This document shows, one piece after another, positions 24,801-36,310 of a stretch of DNA of 60,000 bases. Below the pieces are notes generated by a model. The model was given only the letters and a program-made list of their open reading frames with translations, was not told the DNA's origin and did not search any database. Each line of letters starts with the position of its first letter. Positions within the stretch are counted from its first letter, which is position 1. Source of the stretch: Membranipora membranacea (taxonomy: Eukaryota; Bryozoa; Gymnolaemata; Cheilostomatida; Membraniporidae); the NCBI GenBank assembly GCA_914767715.1, contig OU612065.1, positions 22,508,001 through 22,568,000 of the forward strand. The letters are read 5' to 3'. The position numbers were made by a program, and so were the translations under genes.

Positions 24801-26492
24801 CCTACACTATCGGGGATAGATGTCACTGGGACTAGAATCAAGAATTTCCACCAAGAAAGAAGTCCTTCAATTAACTTGCAACAATCGATAGTTGGCCTCA
24901 TGAGCATTATTGAGTTAAATCTCAGTTGCTTGATCACAGCCTTTGATTGCTTCATACATGATTTCTATAGCTCGCAACTATCCAAAGAAGGACTGAACCT
25001 GATAATCGCTCAATTTAATAGGCAGTAGTATTTCACTGGGTTATGACTATGGCAAAGACAGACACCTGGTAATATTATGTGGACAACTAACCTGCTATGG
25101 TGGTAGGTATCTTCTCACATTGTATAGTAAACGGAGGCATCCATTGTCCATACAAACATCCCGTTCTGAAGTTTTTCTGTAGTTTGCTACCAGTATTTAC
25201 TAAATACCCTTCATCACATGTGATATTAAAGCCTCTGAAAGTTGACACACCAAAGTTAATTTTGAGTAGTCAATGGACGCGGCAACTTATAATTGACCTG
25301 AGCATATTATGTATGTATATATAAAAAGATATTTTGAATATTGCTGTTGCTTGACACATCATCAAGATAGAAATGATAAATAACTTCACATGTAGCATAA
25401 AGCATACAAATATAAGCTGACAAGCTTGAGCACAGACTTACGGAAAAGTTAATCCGCCCCTACAAAAATATTGTGACACGCGACTTTATTGATGTGGGTT
25501 AAAATCGCAAGTGTTGTCTCCGCCCGAGGTCTGAGAAATATCAGTGCTTTAAGGGCGTGGCCGCCGTATTCGGCGCCAAGTTGCTCTCAGTTTGAAGGCA
25601 GGTCGGAGCACACCTGGGGCGTCACATGAGCCCAGTAGTCAGTAGACTACAGTGGGACTCGAACCCAGGTCCTCCAATGCTTGCGCGTTAAAGGGCAGGC
25701 GCTCTAACCAACTGAGCTACCTCAGATCATTCAATGACAAGGATAACTTGGACCGCACATTTTTTTCTTTATGATGCTTCAAAAAGATCATGTTTTATCT
25801 ACCAATGTCAACTACTGCATAATATGAAGTTCATGTTTCATGGATGGATGCGTTCATGGGGATGGAAGTTGATGCGCTAAACTTGCTGAGATATAGTTGG
25901 AGAACAAAGGTGTCCAGATATTTTGTTTGTTTTGCCGATTCAATCCAAGTCGCAAAACTTGTCACAACATAATGCCATTGTATTCATAATTATGAAACTG
26001 ATAATTTTCATGGATGATCGTTGGTACACAAAAGATAGTCTGTGAGCAAAGGAGGAAGCAAACAAGGAAGTGCATTTTGTGGTGCAGCTACCAAACACAT
26101 CAGCTACTCAGTTGCCATAATAATATGTAAATTAATAGTATGTTAAATCATAGGTTAAGTTATTGCTACTCACATGCCACTGGGTATACATGTCAAGAAA
26201 TCGAACATGAAATGATGGAATTTACATTTCAATTGTTTCAGAGTAAAGGTGACAACTGTGCGGAAAATAAAAAAAAACATCTTCATCAACAACCAACAGC
26301 ATACTTCAACTTTAATCTTTGTTGTGGTACTTACGCGAAAAGCTCCCCATTAAAATCTATTTCAATCTCTTCAAAATGCGCATTTGTTATTTCCAGTGGG
26401 GCGCAGTTGCTAAGCTGTTGCACATCCTCCGCCATATGAACGCCAGAGAGAGCCATTAAAGCAACAATAAGCATGGCTGCCGACTCTGACAT
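21832..26492 (-). CDS. Gene A: sushi-domain transmembrane mucin, Thr/Lys/Pro-rich
   Basis: Complete five-exon model of 809 residues: 26335-26492, 25092-25234, 22925-24721, 22144-22306, 21832-22000; total 2430 nt with consistent phases. Exon 1 encodes the signal peptide (MSESAAMLIVALMALSGVHMA) and the first Cys of a sushi/CCP domain. Exon 2 supplies the other three Cys (ITCDEGY, TGC..GQW, QCE). Exon 3 is a 599-residue Thr-rich stretch with TDGP tetrads, many TT/ST clusters and a strongly basic run of TTK[KR]P-x-K heptads around 23340-23580. Exon 4 has a TM helix (AVTVSMTILGFIVLVVVLAG), then YKKKDD. Exon 5 is a 55-residue cytoplasmic tail ending AVPEG. A cell-surface mucin-like protein; partners unknown. 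The start is chosen because gene B has the same ATG, signal peptide and donor. Confidence 0.85.
22212..22289 (-). other. Transmembrane helix of gene A
   Basis: Hydrophobic run AVTVSMTILGFIVLVVVLAG followed by GAFYAY and the charged KKKDD, preceded by the Ser-rich SSSSK stalk. It makes gene A a type I membrane protein with the mucin region outside. Confidence 0.9.
23340..23580 (-). repeat. 21-bp coding repeats: basic TTKKPxK heptads
   Basis: About eleven tandem 21-bp units in gene A exon 3 encode heptads of the form K-T-T-K/R-K/R-P-x. Variable positions are mostly Met, Leu, Lys or Arg. The result is a dense cationic, Thr-rich rod, unlike typical mucin repeats, which are neutral or acidic. On the plus strand the same DNA reads as a spurious hydrophobic Val/Leu/Trp frame. 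Confidence 0.85.
24583..24645 (-). repeat. 12-bp coding repeat: GPTD tetrads
   Basis: Five to six tandem copies of a 12-bp unit (ggcccatctgtt on the plus strand) encode GPTD/GPAD near the start of the Thr-rich exon of gene A. A simple minisatellite in frame. Confidence 0.88.
25475..25724 (-). mobile_element. tRNA-derived SINE inserted in intron 1 of gene A
   Basis: On the minus strand the element begins with a tRNA-like head: A box tagctcagttgg (25708-25719) and B box ggttcgagtcc (25655-25665), about 42 bp apart, then a GC-rich body of about 180 bp. The acceptor and anticodon stems do not pair, so it is not a working tRNA gene. The corresponding intron of gene B (near 41146-41163) lacks this block while both flanks align (caaaaatattgt and gatcattcaa), giving a direct empty-site comparison. 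No clean target duplication was found. Confidence 0.8.
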
Positions 26493-26880
26493 CTTGACAA
26501 AGTCTTTGCTGCTGAAGTTGAACTAGAGCGCTGTGATGACTGATGACACGAAACAAGCTGTAACGACATTCAACAAATGCAACAATCGCCACTACCCAGT
26601 GTAAGCATTTCAATTATTATTTCTGATTGTCTTCATCAAGAACAAGTGTACTATTAAAACTGTGATGGCACGCCCCATCAATTGCGTGAGCGGTGTGTTT
26701 TTGGATTTGGGGCTATGCTATTTTACATGATCTCTATTGTGTTTTACTATACCAATAACAAAAAATAACTTTATCAGGGTTTTGATCATCAATTATCTTT
26801 TTATATTTTTACATACTTAATTATAATCATCGACCAATATGACATGAAATATGAGGCCATGTGAAAAAGAATGAATGGAA

Positions 26881-27460
26881 TTAAATGAAGTTTTTCATAG
26901 AATGCTGTCCTACCAACTTGCTGAAGGCAAGCTGAGACAGCTGAAACAAATCACTGCACACATGATCCTCGTAGGATTGAAGTTTGGAAACATATTGCAG
27001 ACACAAGACATTTGAATGTGCGCCGAGTTCTTCAATATTAAGTTGAGACAGTCTTTCATCATAGTCGTCTATAAGGGGTAAAACAATTCTTGTGCACATG
27101 CTTTGAAAACTTTCCAGTTTATCTTTGTCATTTTTTCTCAGATATGGGCACCAAACTGGACAGGCAAGCAACAGAACAGATGGTATCCTTGCCTTATTAT
27201 AGAACAGTGCTATTGCAGTACTATCAGCACCTGATCTTCGGAGCAGTGTCAGAGCATAGGTTGATGACTTTGTAAGTTCCATCAATTTGGATATATGATC
27301 TTTGAAATGCAAACGCTTATCAAATTGAACTCCCAGTAGCCTCGAGGAGGGGCATTCTTTGGAGAAAAGAGGACAACTCAATACCACAGACTATCAAACA
27401 AAGTCACCCATCTCGCCTGTCCCCACACCATATGGGTCAATCGACGTGATCTTCTAGATT
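26881..27460 (-). mobile_element. LINE relic: C-terminal part of a reverse transcriptase
   Basis: An open frame of 168 codons (26881-27387) shows the conserved tail of non-LTR retrotransposon RTs: SRLLGVQFDKRLHFKDHI, then a YALTLLRRSG thumb-like segment, the PVWCPYL motif, and LESFQSMCTRIVLP. Fingers and palm (YxDD) are missing, so it is 5' truncated. The clade (CR1/jockey-like) is only a guess. It lies just outside the upstream edge of the segment duplicated between genes A and B. Confidence 0.82.
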
Positions 27461-29158
27461 TGTTTGGCAGTGGTTCATTCACTTAGGCATCTTTTCCACT
27501 GATAATGCAGGTTCTAGACATATCAAAGGCATGCACTGGGCTGGATTAAAATAGGTTCTGGTCCCTATAGTGTTGATATCCCATATTAATATTTATGTTA
27601 ATATTAAATTATTACTTTCATTACATAATACATCATTCCATTACTATAATGAAAATATCATTACATTATGTTTGATTTTTCTTCTCAAAGATATTTTATT
27701 TCTCTCTCATAGTTATGCAAATAATCTATCTTCATTTTAACTGATCTTTAAAATTTTTTTTTCTGGCACCGAGTGCAAAACATTTCGAATGAGATGACTT
27801 TGAATGCCAATAAAAATAGATCTTCATCATCAAGCTTTCTTTTTTTTCCTCTTATTTACGGCACTATTTGGAAAACATTCCACTACTGGAATGAAATAGA
27901 CTGCCAATAAAAGTGTTAAAAAAAAGCACATTTATTAGTTCAGTAGTAGTAGAGGTTGGTACCGATTGCCAGTTGCTTGGTAATAAACTTAACATCATTA
28001 AAAATTCAAACTATGACTATGGAAATGTTTACTTGTAATTTGTGTGAATTAGTACTAGGGGTAATAAGATATGTTTCTCATTTAGAAGCAACAAATTTTT
28101 TATTCTTCAAATTTGTTATGTCATAGTGCACTTGTTTCCAAGAACATAGTTTAGCCTATTTTGCTGCAATTTTCATTAGTCATCAGTCATCAGAACCAGG
28201 TCCTCTCTTCAAACACCTGAAACAAGGGTTCTCCTAGTCTGAGCCCCCCAGACTTTTGCCCCTCACCCGACGGCCCCCGGCGAGGGTTCTCCTGTTTAAT
28301 CAGGGTTGCGTATTCATGTGGGTTCAGTGCAGCCACCTTATCGCAGTCAGCTGTATTATGTTTGGCAAAAGTGCGGCATTTTGTGGGTCCATAACTTGCA
28401 GGTTCAGATTTCGACCCCTTGTTAGTTACGTTGGTTGGGTGGGTTAGAGTTGATCTTGTTTGTGGTATGTTAGGTCTATTGTGATGTTAGCTACACTCCA
28501 GTGGTGACCGTTGTAGCAGAGGAAACATTCGTCAGCTCAGCTTCTCCTTCTGATAAATCATCACCGTGAGCGAATTGACCACACTAGAAGTTTTGCCGTC
28601 TCAAAACTATCTCAGATTTGTTTCTCTTGACTGACGATTTACTAAATGCATTTTTAAGTTCATTTTTACACCTTCTCATGCTGTTAACGAAATCATTCTT
28701 AAGGGAAATTGGGACAAGTCAGTGTGTGTGGTAGATTTGAATAATACGAATATGGCGAGTAAAATAAATAATGCAAGCTTTTGCTCGAAAATTATAAGTT
28801 GTCTTCCTTTTGTCAAAGTAAAGACGATCCTTAAACTTTCTCATATCAGGATAATTATTCTTTATTGACAACTGTCATATTCCTATTTGCTGGAGGATGA
28901 AAGCTTTCACAGTTTCAGTCTGTTGCATGCAGCTTGCTAGTGCACTGATCTTTCTGAATTTGGGTCACAGCCTGGGAACACCCACCTCCTCCCCTTAACT
29001 TTCACCTCCTAAATCAGGTGATGAATACTGTGTATCATGAATGAATGCTGAAATTGGAATTTTATAATTGTTGAATTGTTCCCTATTGTCCTATGTATAG
29101 TCTACTCTGATGATACATCAGCCTGACCGAAGTGATTGACTCTTCACTGCCAATATGA
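27461..29158. other. Intergenic region, no gene recognised
   Basis: AT-rich sequence without a supported exon. It contains a GC-rich dispersed repeat at 28239-28287. The remaining ORFs are short and have no recognisable domain. Confidence 0.55.
28239..28287 (-). repeat. Dispersed GC-rich short repeat, copy 2 (inverted)
   Basis: The reverse complement of this block matches 1629-1677 over about 49 bp (ggggccgtcggg, gaggggcaaaagtct, ggggctcag) with a handful of differences. The two copies flank different contexts, so this is a dispersed element and not a local duplication. Confidence 0.6.
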
Positions 29159-29415
29159 AGGTCCAGTGACCTTTACACTCTGGTATGCTCTGCTCAGGTA
29201 TGAAGACCCAACTATTTTCTGCGACAATATAGGTCAGATGATCTTATGCTCTGGTATGTTCTGCTCGGGTATGAAGACCCAAATATTCTCTGTGACTATA
29301 TAGGTCAGATGACCTTACGTGTGGTATGCTCTGTTCGGGTATGAAGACCCATCTATTCCCTACGGCTGTGTTGGTCAAGTGACCTTAAGCTCTGATGAGC
29401 TCTGGTACGCTCTGT
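29159..29415. repeat. Minisatellite, about 71-bp unit, 3.5 copies
   Basis: Tandem units start at about 29159, 29231, 29302 and 29371. Each has aggtcagatgacctta, then ctctggtatgctctg, then cgggtatgaagaccca. The last unit is truncated and more diverged. Located about 320 bp upstream of the LTR retrotransposon. Confidence 0.85.
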
Positions 29416-29735
29416 GGTAGTCAAGGTCGTGGGCTGCAGTCCACTTCTGGAGTGGTAAAATACCACTGAACTGTATCTGAATCTAAGCGCGGTGGTGATT
29501 TGTTCACCAAAACTGTCAGGGTACTATGTTCCTCAATCCTTTTATAACACAACTTATGTTTTCATTAACAATCAACTCTGAACTGTATATCTTTATGATC
29601 CTAACTTATTTAATATATTCAATCTCACACCATTCGTATTGTTGTTACATAATTAGGGAGAATTAAAAATATAGTTTATTTACATAACCCTCAATAAAAT
29701 TGTTGAGAACATTTTTATTTTATATTTATTTAAGT

Positions 29736-29740
29736 GTCAT
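29736..29740 (+). other. Target-site duplication, left copy (GTCAT)
   Basis: The 5 bp gtcat directly precedes the left LTR (TGTAG...). The same 5 bp directly follows the right LTR at 38112-38116. Five-bp duplications are normal for BEL/Pao integrases. Confidence 0.88.
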
Positions 29741-30277
29741 TGTAGCTGCGTTGAGTTGCTGGATTTGTCCTGCCAATCGCTGGGTGTGCATGCTAATTGG
29801 GCTGTCATTGTATGGCTTTGGTGCGTTTGGGGCTTTGTAGCTATTGTGCCCAATTGGATGCACTGTGTATGTGACACTGTGGATATAATACCTTAGTTGC
29901 CCTCTGGAGCTCTGCGATGATTCATGTTGTAAATGTAATTTTAAATGCTCCGCGTTCATAAAAATGTTTATTAATTTCTGGGCAAAGGTAAATTTGAATA
30001 AGATTAGGGAACTTCAATGGTAAGCTTTATTACTTTACTTTCTTGATTAACTTCTAATTGAGTAATTAATTGGTTGAGATTAGTTTGAGTAAATATTAGA
30101 TTAAAGTAGTTAAATAGATTACAACGGTTAATATTGAGGCACTTTTTTAACATCTTTACCTGCACCTGATTATTTACCTCTTGTATTACAGTTTCACGGC
30201 GGTTCAGTAACACCAATAAATCGTAGCCAGTGACACAAAGTTCACTAAATTGAAATAAACACCTCAGGCTCAGAACA
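29741..30277 (+). repeat. 5' LTR of the BEL/Pao element
   Basis: 537 bp, starts TGTAGCTGCG and ends CAGAACA. It has an aataaa near its 3' end (in ttgaaataaacacc). It aligns without gaps to the right LTR. The 5' leader follows directly; I could not recognise a tRNA primer-binding site next to the LTR edge. Confidence 0.93.
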
Positions 30278-30759
30278 GTGAAACATTCCCACAGTACTGG
30301 CACTGCTCTCCACGGACTGGCTTACTCACAACATTCGCAACTATGAACGCATACTCTACGGCAATTCGCATCAATACCTAGATGCAGTGGATTAATTCAA
30401 TCGTATCCACCACCAAGCCAGCCATCAGTGACACTCTTAAATCATAAAGCCGCACCTGCCGTTTCCTCCTAACGTAAAACATCATGGAGTTATTACAGCA
30501 AAGTTAAAATCTCTTGACTACACTTTGCATGGCTCGAGTGTCACCTGCAGTGCCAGAAATAGAAATACACATATATATATATATATATATTCTGTTATAT
30601 ATATATCTCTCTCTCTCGTCAGCTGACGCATCTTCAATCTACATCACAGCTGACAATAACACTAACTTTACTCTAAAGGATTAAAATAATCTGCAATCAT
30701 CAACGGACGACGGAGCACTTTCTTTCACTATTATCACAGGTGCGTGGCTCAATAATTTT

Positions 30760-31140
30760 AAAGGGCAACCAAGGTTTCAAACAACTTCTCATTGATGGCC
30801 ATTGATTAATAGCAGATTGCACCTTCTGCATGGGGAAAAAGACGAAATATAATTCGGATGATTATTCAGCCAGAATTCTTGTGAAACATTTCTTACATCA
30901 GGTACTCAAACTCAGCTAAAAGAGAATACCACATAGCAGTTTCCTGTTCCTGTTATTATTTAGCCTGTGCTCTATTATTATTACAGCAAAGTCTTGGAAC
31001 CTCCCCTAAACTGAAGTGTTACCCAGCTTAGAGTCAGCAACTACTTTGAGTTCTGCATCGCGTAACGCACAAAGCTGATGCTGCCCAGCACATTATTTGC
31101 TACCCATTAATGCATTGCTGCGAAACCTTGGTTGCCCTTT
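30760..31140 (+). mobile_element. MITE nested in the BEL/Pao leader (copy 1)
   Basis: 381 bp bounded by perfect 19-bp terminal inverted repeats AAAGGGCAACCAAGGTTTC / GAAACCTTGGTTGCCCTTT. A second copy in the opposite orientation lies at 57093-57463. There is no coding capacity. No convincing target duplication was seen at either copy, so the superfamily stays open. It must have inserted after or within the lineage of the retrotransposon copy. Confidence 0.88.
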
Positions 31141-31354
31141 AAGCCGTCGATTTTTGTAGGTCATTTTTCTTGAAAATATTCACAAGGTCACATATATAGT
31201 GTAGCTTCTTGGGCATTGGTTGCGCCGTCTCGGGCATGTCCTGTGCTGGGCATTGACTGTTCATTGGTTTGTGCATCCGGCGATTGTTGGGGCTGATCTT
31301 GTGTGCTCATCGTTTGCTGCACTCCTGTCCATTGATTCTTGTGGTGTTGTCACT

Positions 31355-33190
31355 ATGGCTGGTCATGAGTTTTGTCGGGCGGAGCTTGAGGCTCTCAGGG
31401 TTTCGGATTTGAAGGAGATTCTGAGAGCTATGGATTTGCCAGTGGCTGGTCTTAAACTTCAGTTGATTGAGAGAATTACAGAAGCTCAATATAACTATAA
31501 AACTAAGGCAGTCGTGCTAGAATTACAGCTGTCTCATCTAGATAACTCGTGTAAAGAATTAGAATTATCAAGATTCCTCAGAAATATGGTTAATCTTGAC
31601 AGTACCAGAGTGAATGTACCTAGTCAACAGAACGCTGCTAGTAATTTGCCAGAACGTCGTCAACGTGCGTCAACATGATGTGCCTAGTGCTCAAAGAATA
31701 GACCTTCCCAAGTGGCAAGGTGGAGGTAATCCACCACAAATTCAGGTCAATGCTAATTTGAGTAGGCATCATTTACAAGACATGGACTAAACATTAGCAG
31801 GGTCAGGGGCTAACAATAGCATTCAGTGTGGCGAAGTAAAAGCTAATCACCATTCTATTGTTAAATCAGTAGCTACCTCTGATAGTTCAGATTGGCTTAT
31901 CAAACGCTCAAAACCTGAGGAAGCTATTACTGACCCATCAGGTCTCGTGCTGAGTCAGACCATAATTACCCTGCTACTGCTCAAAAGCCTGCTAGATACA
32001 ATGCCTGGCTTTGTAAACCCAAGCTGACTGTTGAAGATAGATCTAATAACGCTCGGGGTTCAGATTGGCTTATACCTAGTCAACAAGCTGTAGACTGTAA
32101 ACTAGATTTAGGAGTTGCCCATCATCCGTCTATACCAAATCAAACTGATATGACGTTATGTGCATCTAATCACTGTGCTCCCCATGTCTCCCACAGTTGC
32201 TTCCACAGTGAAAGTGCAGATAATTCCAAAGCTAATTCTCTATTCCGAGCTCAGGAGCATAGAGAGTTAGTTGAAGCCATAAGGGCTCCAAGTATAAATC
32301 CTCCAGTATTCTCAGGTGATTTGATAGATTACCCAAGGTGGAGAAAGGCATTTAATGTCTTCATAAATCAACGGGTCAATCCTTCCTCTAGCGATAAGCT
32401 TTACTATCTAGACATATATACAGCTGATCCAGTAAGCGAGGTAATTCAATCATCTATCTATCTAGACTCAGAATCGGCCTACCAAGATGCCTTGAAGGAC
32501 ATAGAAAACTTGTATGGGAATAATTTTCTGGTAGCTGAAGCTTTCAAGAAAAAGCTATTATCCTCGCCGAAAATACAAACCAATGATTCAAGAGGTATAT
32601 TTAGTCTGACCAACTTCCTAAAGCAATGTCGTACTGCGATGAATGATATTAGCGATCTCAAGTGTCTAGATCTACCTGAGAAGAATCAACAAAGTGTTAG
32701 GGTTCTTCCTGATTACATATCCAGGCAGTGGAATTCCAAATCTACTGATTGTCAGATCAAGCATGGAAATGCTTTCCCTCCATTCAGTTACTTTGTAGAG
32801 TTTTTGATGTTCGAGTCAGCCAAAGCGAATAACCCAATAACTTCTGTGAATGCTTTGAGAGAGACCCAAGTCTCTGACAAATCAGGTCACAGCCAATCTA
32901 AATCTAAAACTAACCGTGATAGCTCGAATGTTAACAAATATGCGGTTACACATCACACCACCACAACCAACAAGACAAAATCTAAGGAGAATCGTAAATG
33001 TTGTTTATGTAACACAGCTGATCATTTCTATGTCTCCAAATGTCAAACCTTCAAGGATCACAATGTCGATGATCGTTGGAAGGTAGTACAAACACATAAG
33101 CTGTGCCATCGATGCTTTGGGCCTAATCACCCATAGAGTAAGTGTAACAAAGATTGGAAGTGTAGTAAATGTTCTAAACAGTATCATCAC
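31355..33190 (+). pseudogene. BEL/Pao gag region with SAP domain, broken
   Basis: The first frame (from the ATG at 31355) encodes a SAP-type helix-loop-helix motif (LRVSDLKEILRAMDL, then GLKLQLIERI) and ends at 31678. Gag homology continues in other frames with a stop near 31787. The long segment 32150-33136 carries the DUF1759-like capsid region (PPVFSGDLIDYPRWRKAF) and a zinc knuckle (CCLCNTADHFYVSKC). A second knuckle (CHRCFGPNHP) is cut by a TAG at 33134-33136; its downstream Cys residues are still readable after the stop. Confidence 0.85.
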
Positions 33191-33199
33191 ACGCTACTC

Positions 33200-33770
33200 C
33201 ACAGAGAATCGATGGCACCAACTGGGTTTCCTACTTCAACAAACACTGTGTGCAATGCAACACAAGAGCAAGTATCAACAGATTCAGGGTGTATATTTTC
33301 ACCAATTATTCCTGTCTGGGTGTCTTCATTGTCAGACCCTAACAACGAGATTCTCACATATGCCATGATCGACTCTCAGTCATTACCGAGGAGTTAGCAA
33401 GTTTAGTGAATTCCAAATCATCTCCAGCTAACTTAGAAATCTCAACTATGACCAGTGTTAGAAAACCTGTAGCCTGTCATGTATTCTCAGAGCTTAGAGT
33501 AAGAGGTTTCTATAGTTCAGTATTCTATGATCTACCTATGACATTCACTCGACAACAAATTCCATGCTGTGTGTCCGATATACCATCAACTGAAGATATT
33601 CACAACATAAGTCACCTAAAAAATATGAGACTACATAGCTCCAAAGCTGAACTGTAGTCCTGGTTTGCTGTTGGGTAGGGATTGTCATAAGGCAGTCATT
33701 ATTCAGAAAGTGATCGAACCACCGGAAGATTGTGCTGCTCAAGCCATCAAATATGCTCTAGGGTGGACCG
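33200..33770 (+). pseudogene. BEL/Pao aspartic protease region, broken
   Basis: Segment between gag and RT with a DSQS-like active-site motif (YAMIDSQS near 33359-33382), as in the DUF1758 retropepsins of BEL/Pao. The frame is lost right after the motif (stop at 33395-33397) and changes again near 33657. Confidence 0.7.
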
Positions 33771-33773
33771 TCG

Positions 33774-35186
33774 TTGGACCTAGTCAGCCAAATTCCAATA
33801 GATCAAGTAGGGGTGAGCCACTACACCTATTCTGTGCCTAAATTATCAGATGAAAATCCAACGACATCTATTTGCTTCAAGACCCAAATCAATGATGTCA
33901 CACCTAGAGAACTGATGAAGCAAATAGATGGTTTGGAGTTTCAGGAGTCCAACATTACAGGTCCAACCTCTCAAGATGATCTAAAGTTTATGAATATATT
34001 AGATCAGTCCACATGCCAAGATGATAGGGGTTTTTATGTCATGCCATCGCTGCTCAAGCAGAGTGGTAAACTACTAGACAGTACTAACTATGAACCCGTT
34101 CTGAAGCGCTTCCATGGCCTGCTGGCCCAGTTTAAGCGAAGGGATGATGAGTACAAGCGAAAATACAGCGAATTCATGAACGGTTTCATAGCTAGGGGTG
34201 AAGCAGAGATAGTACCACAAGCTGATCTCGAAAGGGGGGAGGGTTGTTGGTATTTACCTCATCATGGTGTGCTCCACAAAAAGACCAAAAAACTCAGATG
34301 TGTGTTCGATTGCTCTAGTGAGTATATGGGACAGTCTCTAAACGATAAACTACTACTGGGACCAGACTTAAACAACTCATTACTGGGTGTTCTGATGAGA
34401 TTTCGCCAAAAGCCAATAGCATTGTGTTGTGATATAGAGAAAATGTTTCATCGGTTTTATGTCACTCCAGAACACAGAGACTACATGCGATTCTTTTGGC
34501 TAGATGATGAAAACTGTATCAAGACTTATAGAATGTGTGTTCATATCTTTGGAGCTCGCTCATCTCCTAGCTGTGCTAAATATGGTCTGAATAGATTAGC
34601 TCAGGAACACGGAAACTCTTTTCCACTAGCACAACAATTTATACAGCGCAGTTTCTATGTAGACGACGGGCTATACAGTGTAGATACAACAAGTAAAGCT
34701 ATAGATCTCCTGCAGGAGACTAGGGAAATATGTAGTAAGGGAAATTTGCGCGTCCATAAACTGTTGTCCAATAGTGTAGAGGTTGTGGAGTCGTTCCCAC
34801 CTGAAGATGTTATTCTCGACTGTACCAAGGACATCACACTTGTAGACACAGAACGAGCTTTAGGCATGCTATGGTCCATATCATCAGACTCATTCAAGTA
34901 TAGTTATAAACCCATAGATAAGATATACACTCGTAGGACCTTACTAACTAATGTAGCTTCGGTATATGACCCACTTGGACTCTTGTCACCCCTGCTGCTG
35001 TCTGGTCGGAACTTGATACAGCAGACATGTAAGACTGGCTTAAGTTGGGATGATCCTATAGATGATGATACTGCTAAAAAATGCAAGTTATGGGATATAG
35101 CTATGTCAAAATTATCTGAAGTCTCTATTCCACGATGTATACATATATATATGCCGAGAATAGAGTTCATTGCTCTTTATTACTAG
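33774..35186 (+). pseudogene. BEL/Pao reverse transcriptase region
   Basis: A 470-codon open segment with the Pao-type RT: GCWYLPHHGVLHKKTKKLR and VFDCSSE in the fingers, ALCCDIEKMFHRFYV in the first Asp-containing palm motif, and the catalytic YVDD at 34656-34667. It runs into the connection region (NVASVYDPLGLLSP), which is highly typical of BEL/Pao. The frame breaks near 35160, and the RNase H part continues in another frame. Confidence 0.92.
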
Positions 35187-36310
35187 GTAAATCAAGAGTA
35201 GCGCCATTGAAACCAACCACTATTCCTAGATTAGAGCTTCAGGCTGGCTTACTGGCAGCAAGGCAGTCTAAGAGTGTTCTGAGTGAAATGGGATGGGAGT
35301 GTGAAGCGTTTCTATGGTCAGCTTCACAAATAGTACTGGGTTACATTCATAATGATGCGAAGCGATTTCAGACTTTTGTAGCCAACCGACTAAGTCAGAT
35401 CCATGAAATCTCTAAAGTTTCCCAATGGCAGTATGTCAGAACGGACAAAAATCCAGCTGACATAGCGTCACGGGGAGTTATCTCCACCACAGGATTATGT
35501 GATTCGATGTGGTTCTCTGGTCCATCATTTTTATGGAACAATGATGTTGATGTCATGCACGAGGCTGCTGAGAAGTTTGTAGTCAACCCGTCTGACCCAG
35601 AACTTAGGAAAACAGCAGTCACATTGAAAACTGAGTCTAAACAATCTCTTTCTGGTCTAGAACAATCAATCATAGAGATTTCAAATCGGTCATCCTCTTG
35701 GACCAAGACCAGGTTCAATGTGGCAGCTATGCTCAACATTCTATCAACATCCTCATTCAAATCTGCCGGCAAAGTAACCTCTGATCAATATCAAACAGCA
35801 ACAACTCAGATAATCAAAGCTATTCAAAAGTCATACTTCTCTGAGGAGTTGCGTTCACTCAGTTCAGGACAATCTGTAGATAAATCTAGTAGCTTGAAAA
35901 AACTAGATTGCTATGTAGATCAGGATGGGATTATTCGGGTCGGGGGTCGCATGAAGCATTCTATATCATTATCAGAATGCGAAAAACATCCAGTGGTTTT
36001 ACCAAAACATGGCAATCTATCTAGTCAAGTTATCAGATATTATCATGAACAGGCAGCTCACCAAGGCCGAGCTACAACCATGTCTGCGGTGAGATCGGCT
36101 GGGTACTGGATAGTTGGCCTTAACTCAGTTGTTTCTTCCATCATCTATAAATGTGTGCTATGTAGGAAATTACGACGTGCAGTAGAAGTACAGAAAATGG
36201 CTGATCTTCCCCCAGACAGGGTTGAGGTGACGCCTCCGTTCACTAATGTCGGCTGTGATGTTTTTGGTCCATTCTCAGTGAAGGATGGAAGAAAGTGTAT
36301 GGAAAGGTAA
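35135..36310 (+). pseudogene. BEL/Pao RNase H and integrase N-terminal region
   Basis: Frame following the break: RVAPLKPTTIPRLELQAGL and PADIASRG (RNase H end and the BEL-specific junction). Then comes an integrase zinc-binding H-H-C-C region (YYHEQAAHQGRAT ... CVLCRKL) and the start of the DDE core (VGCDVFGPF). A stop at 36308-36310 interrupts the integrase core. Confidence 0.9.

Noticed and set aside
25650-25735. tRNA gene on the minus strand
   Set aside because: A and B boxes are present, but acceptor and anticodon stems do not pair, and the block is part of a 250-bp insertion absent from the paralogous intron. It is a SINE head.
30278-30330. tRNA primer-binding site of the BEL/Pao element
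   Set aside because: No stretch next to the LTR edge clearly complements a tRNA 3' end; tggcactgctctccac is too far inside to call.
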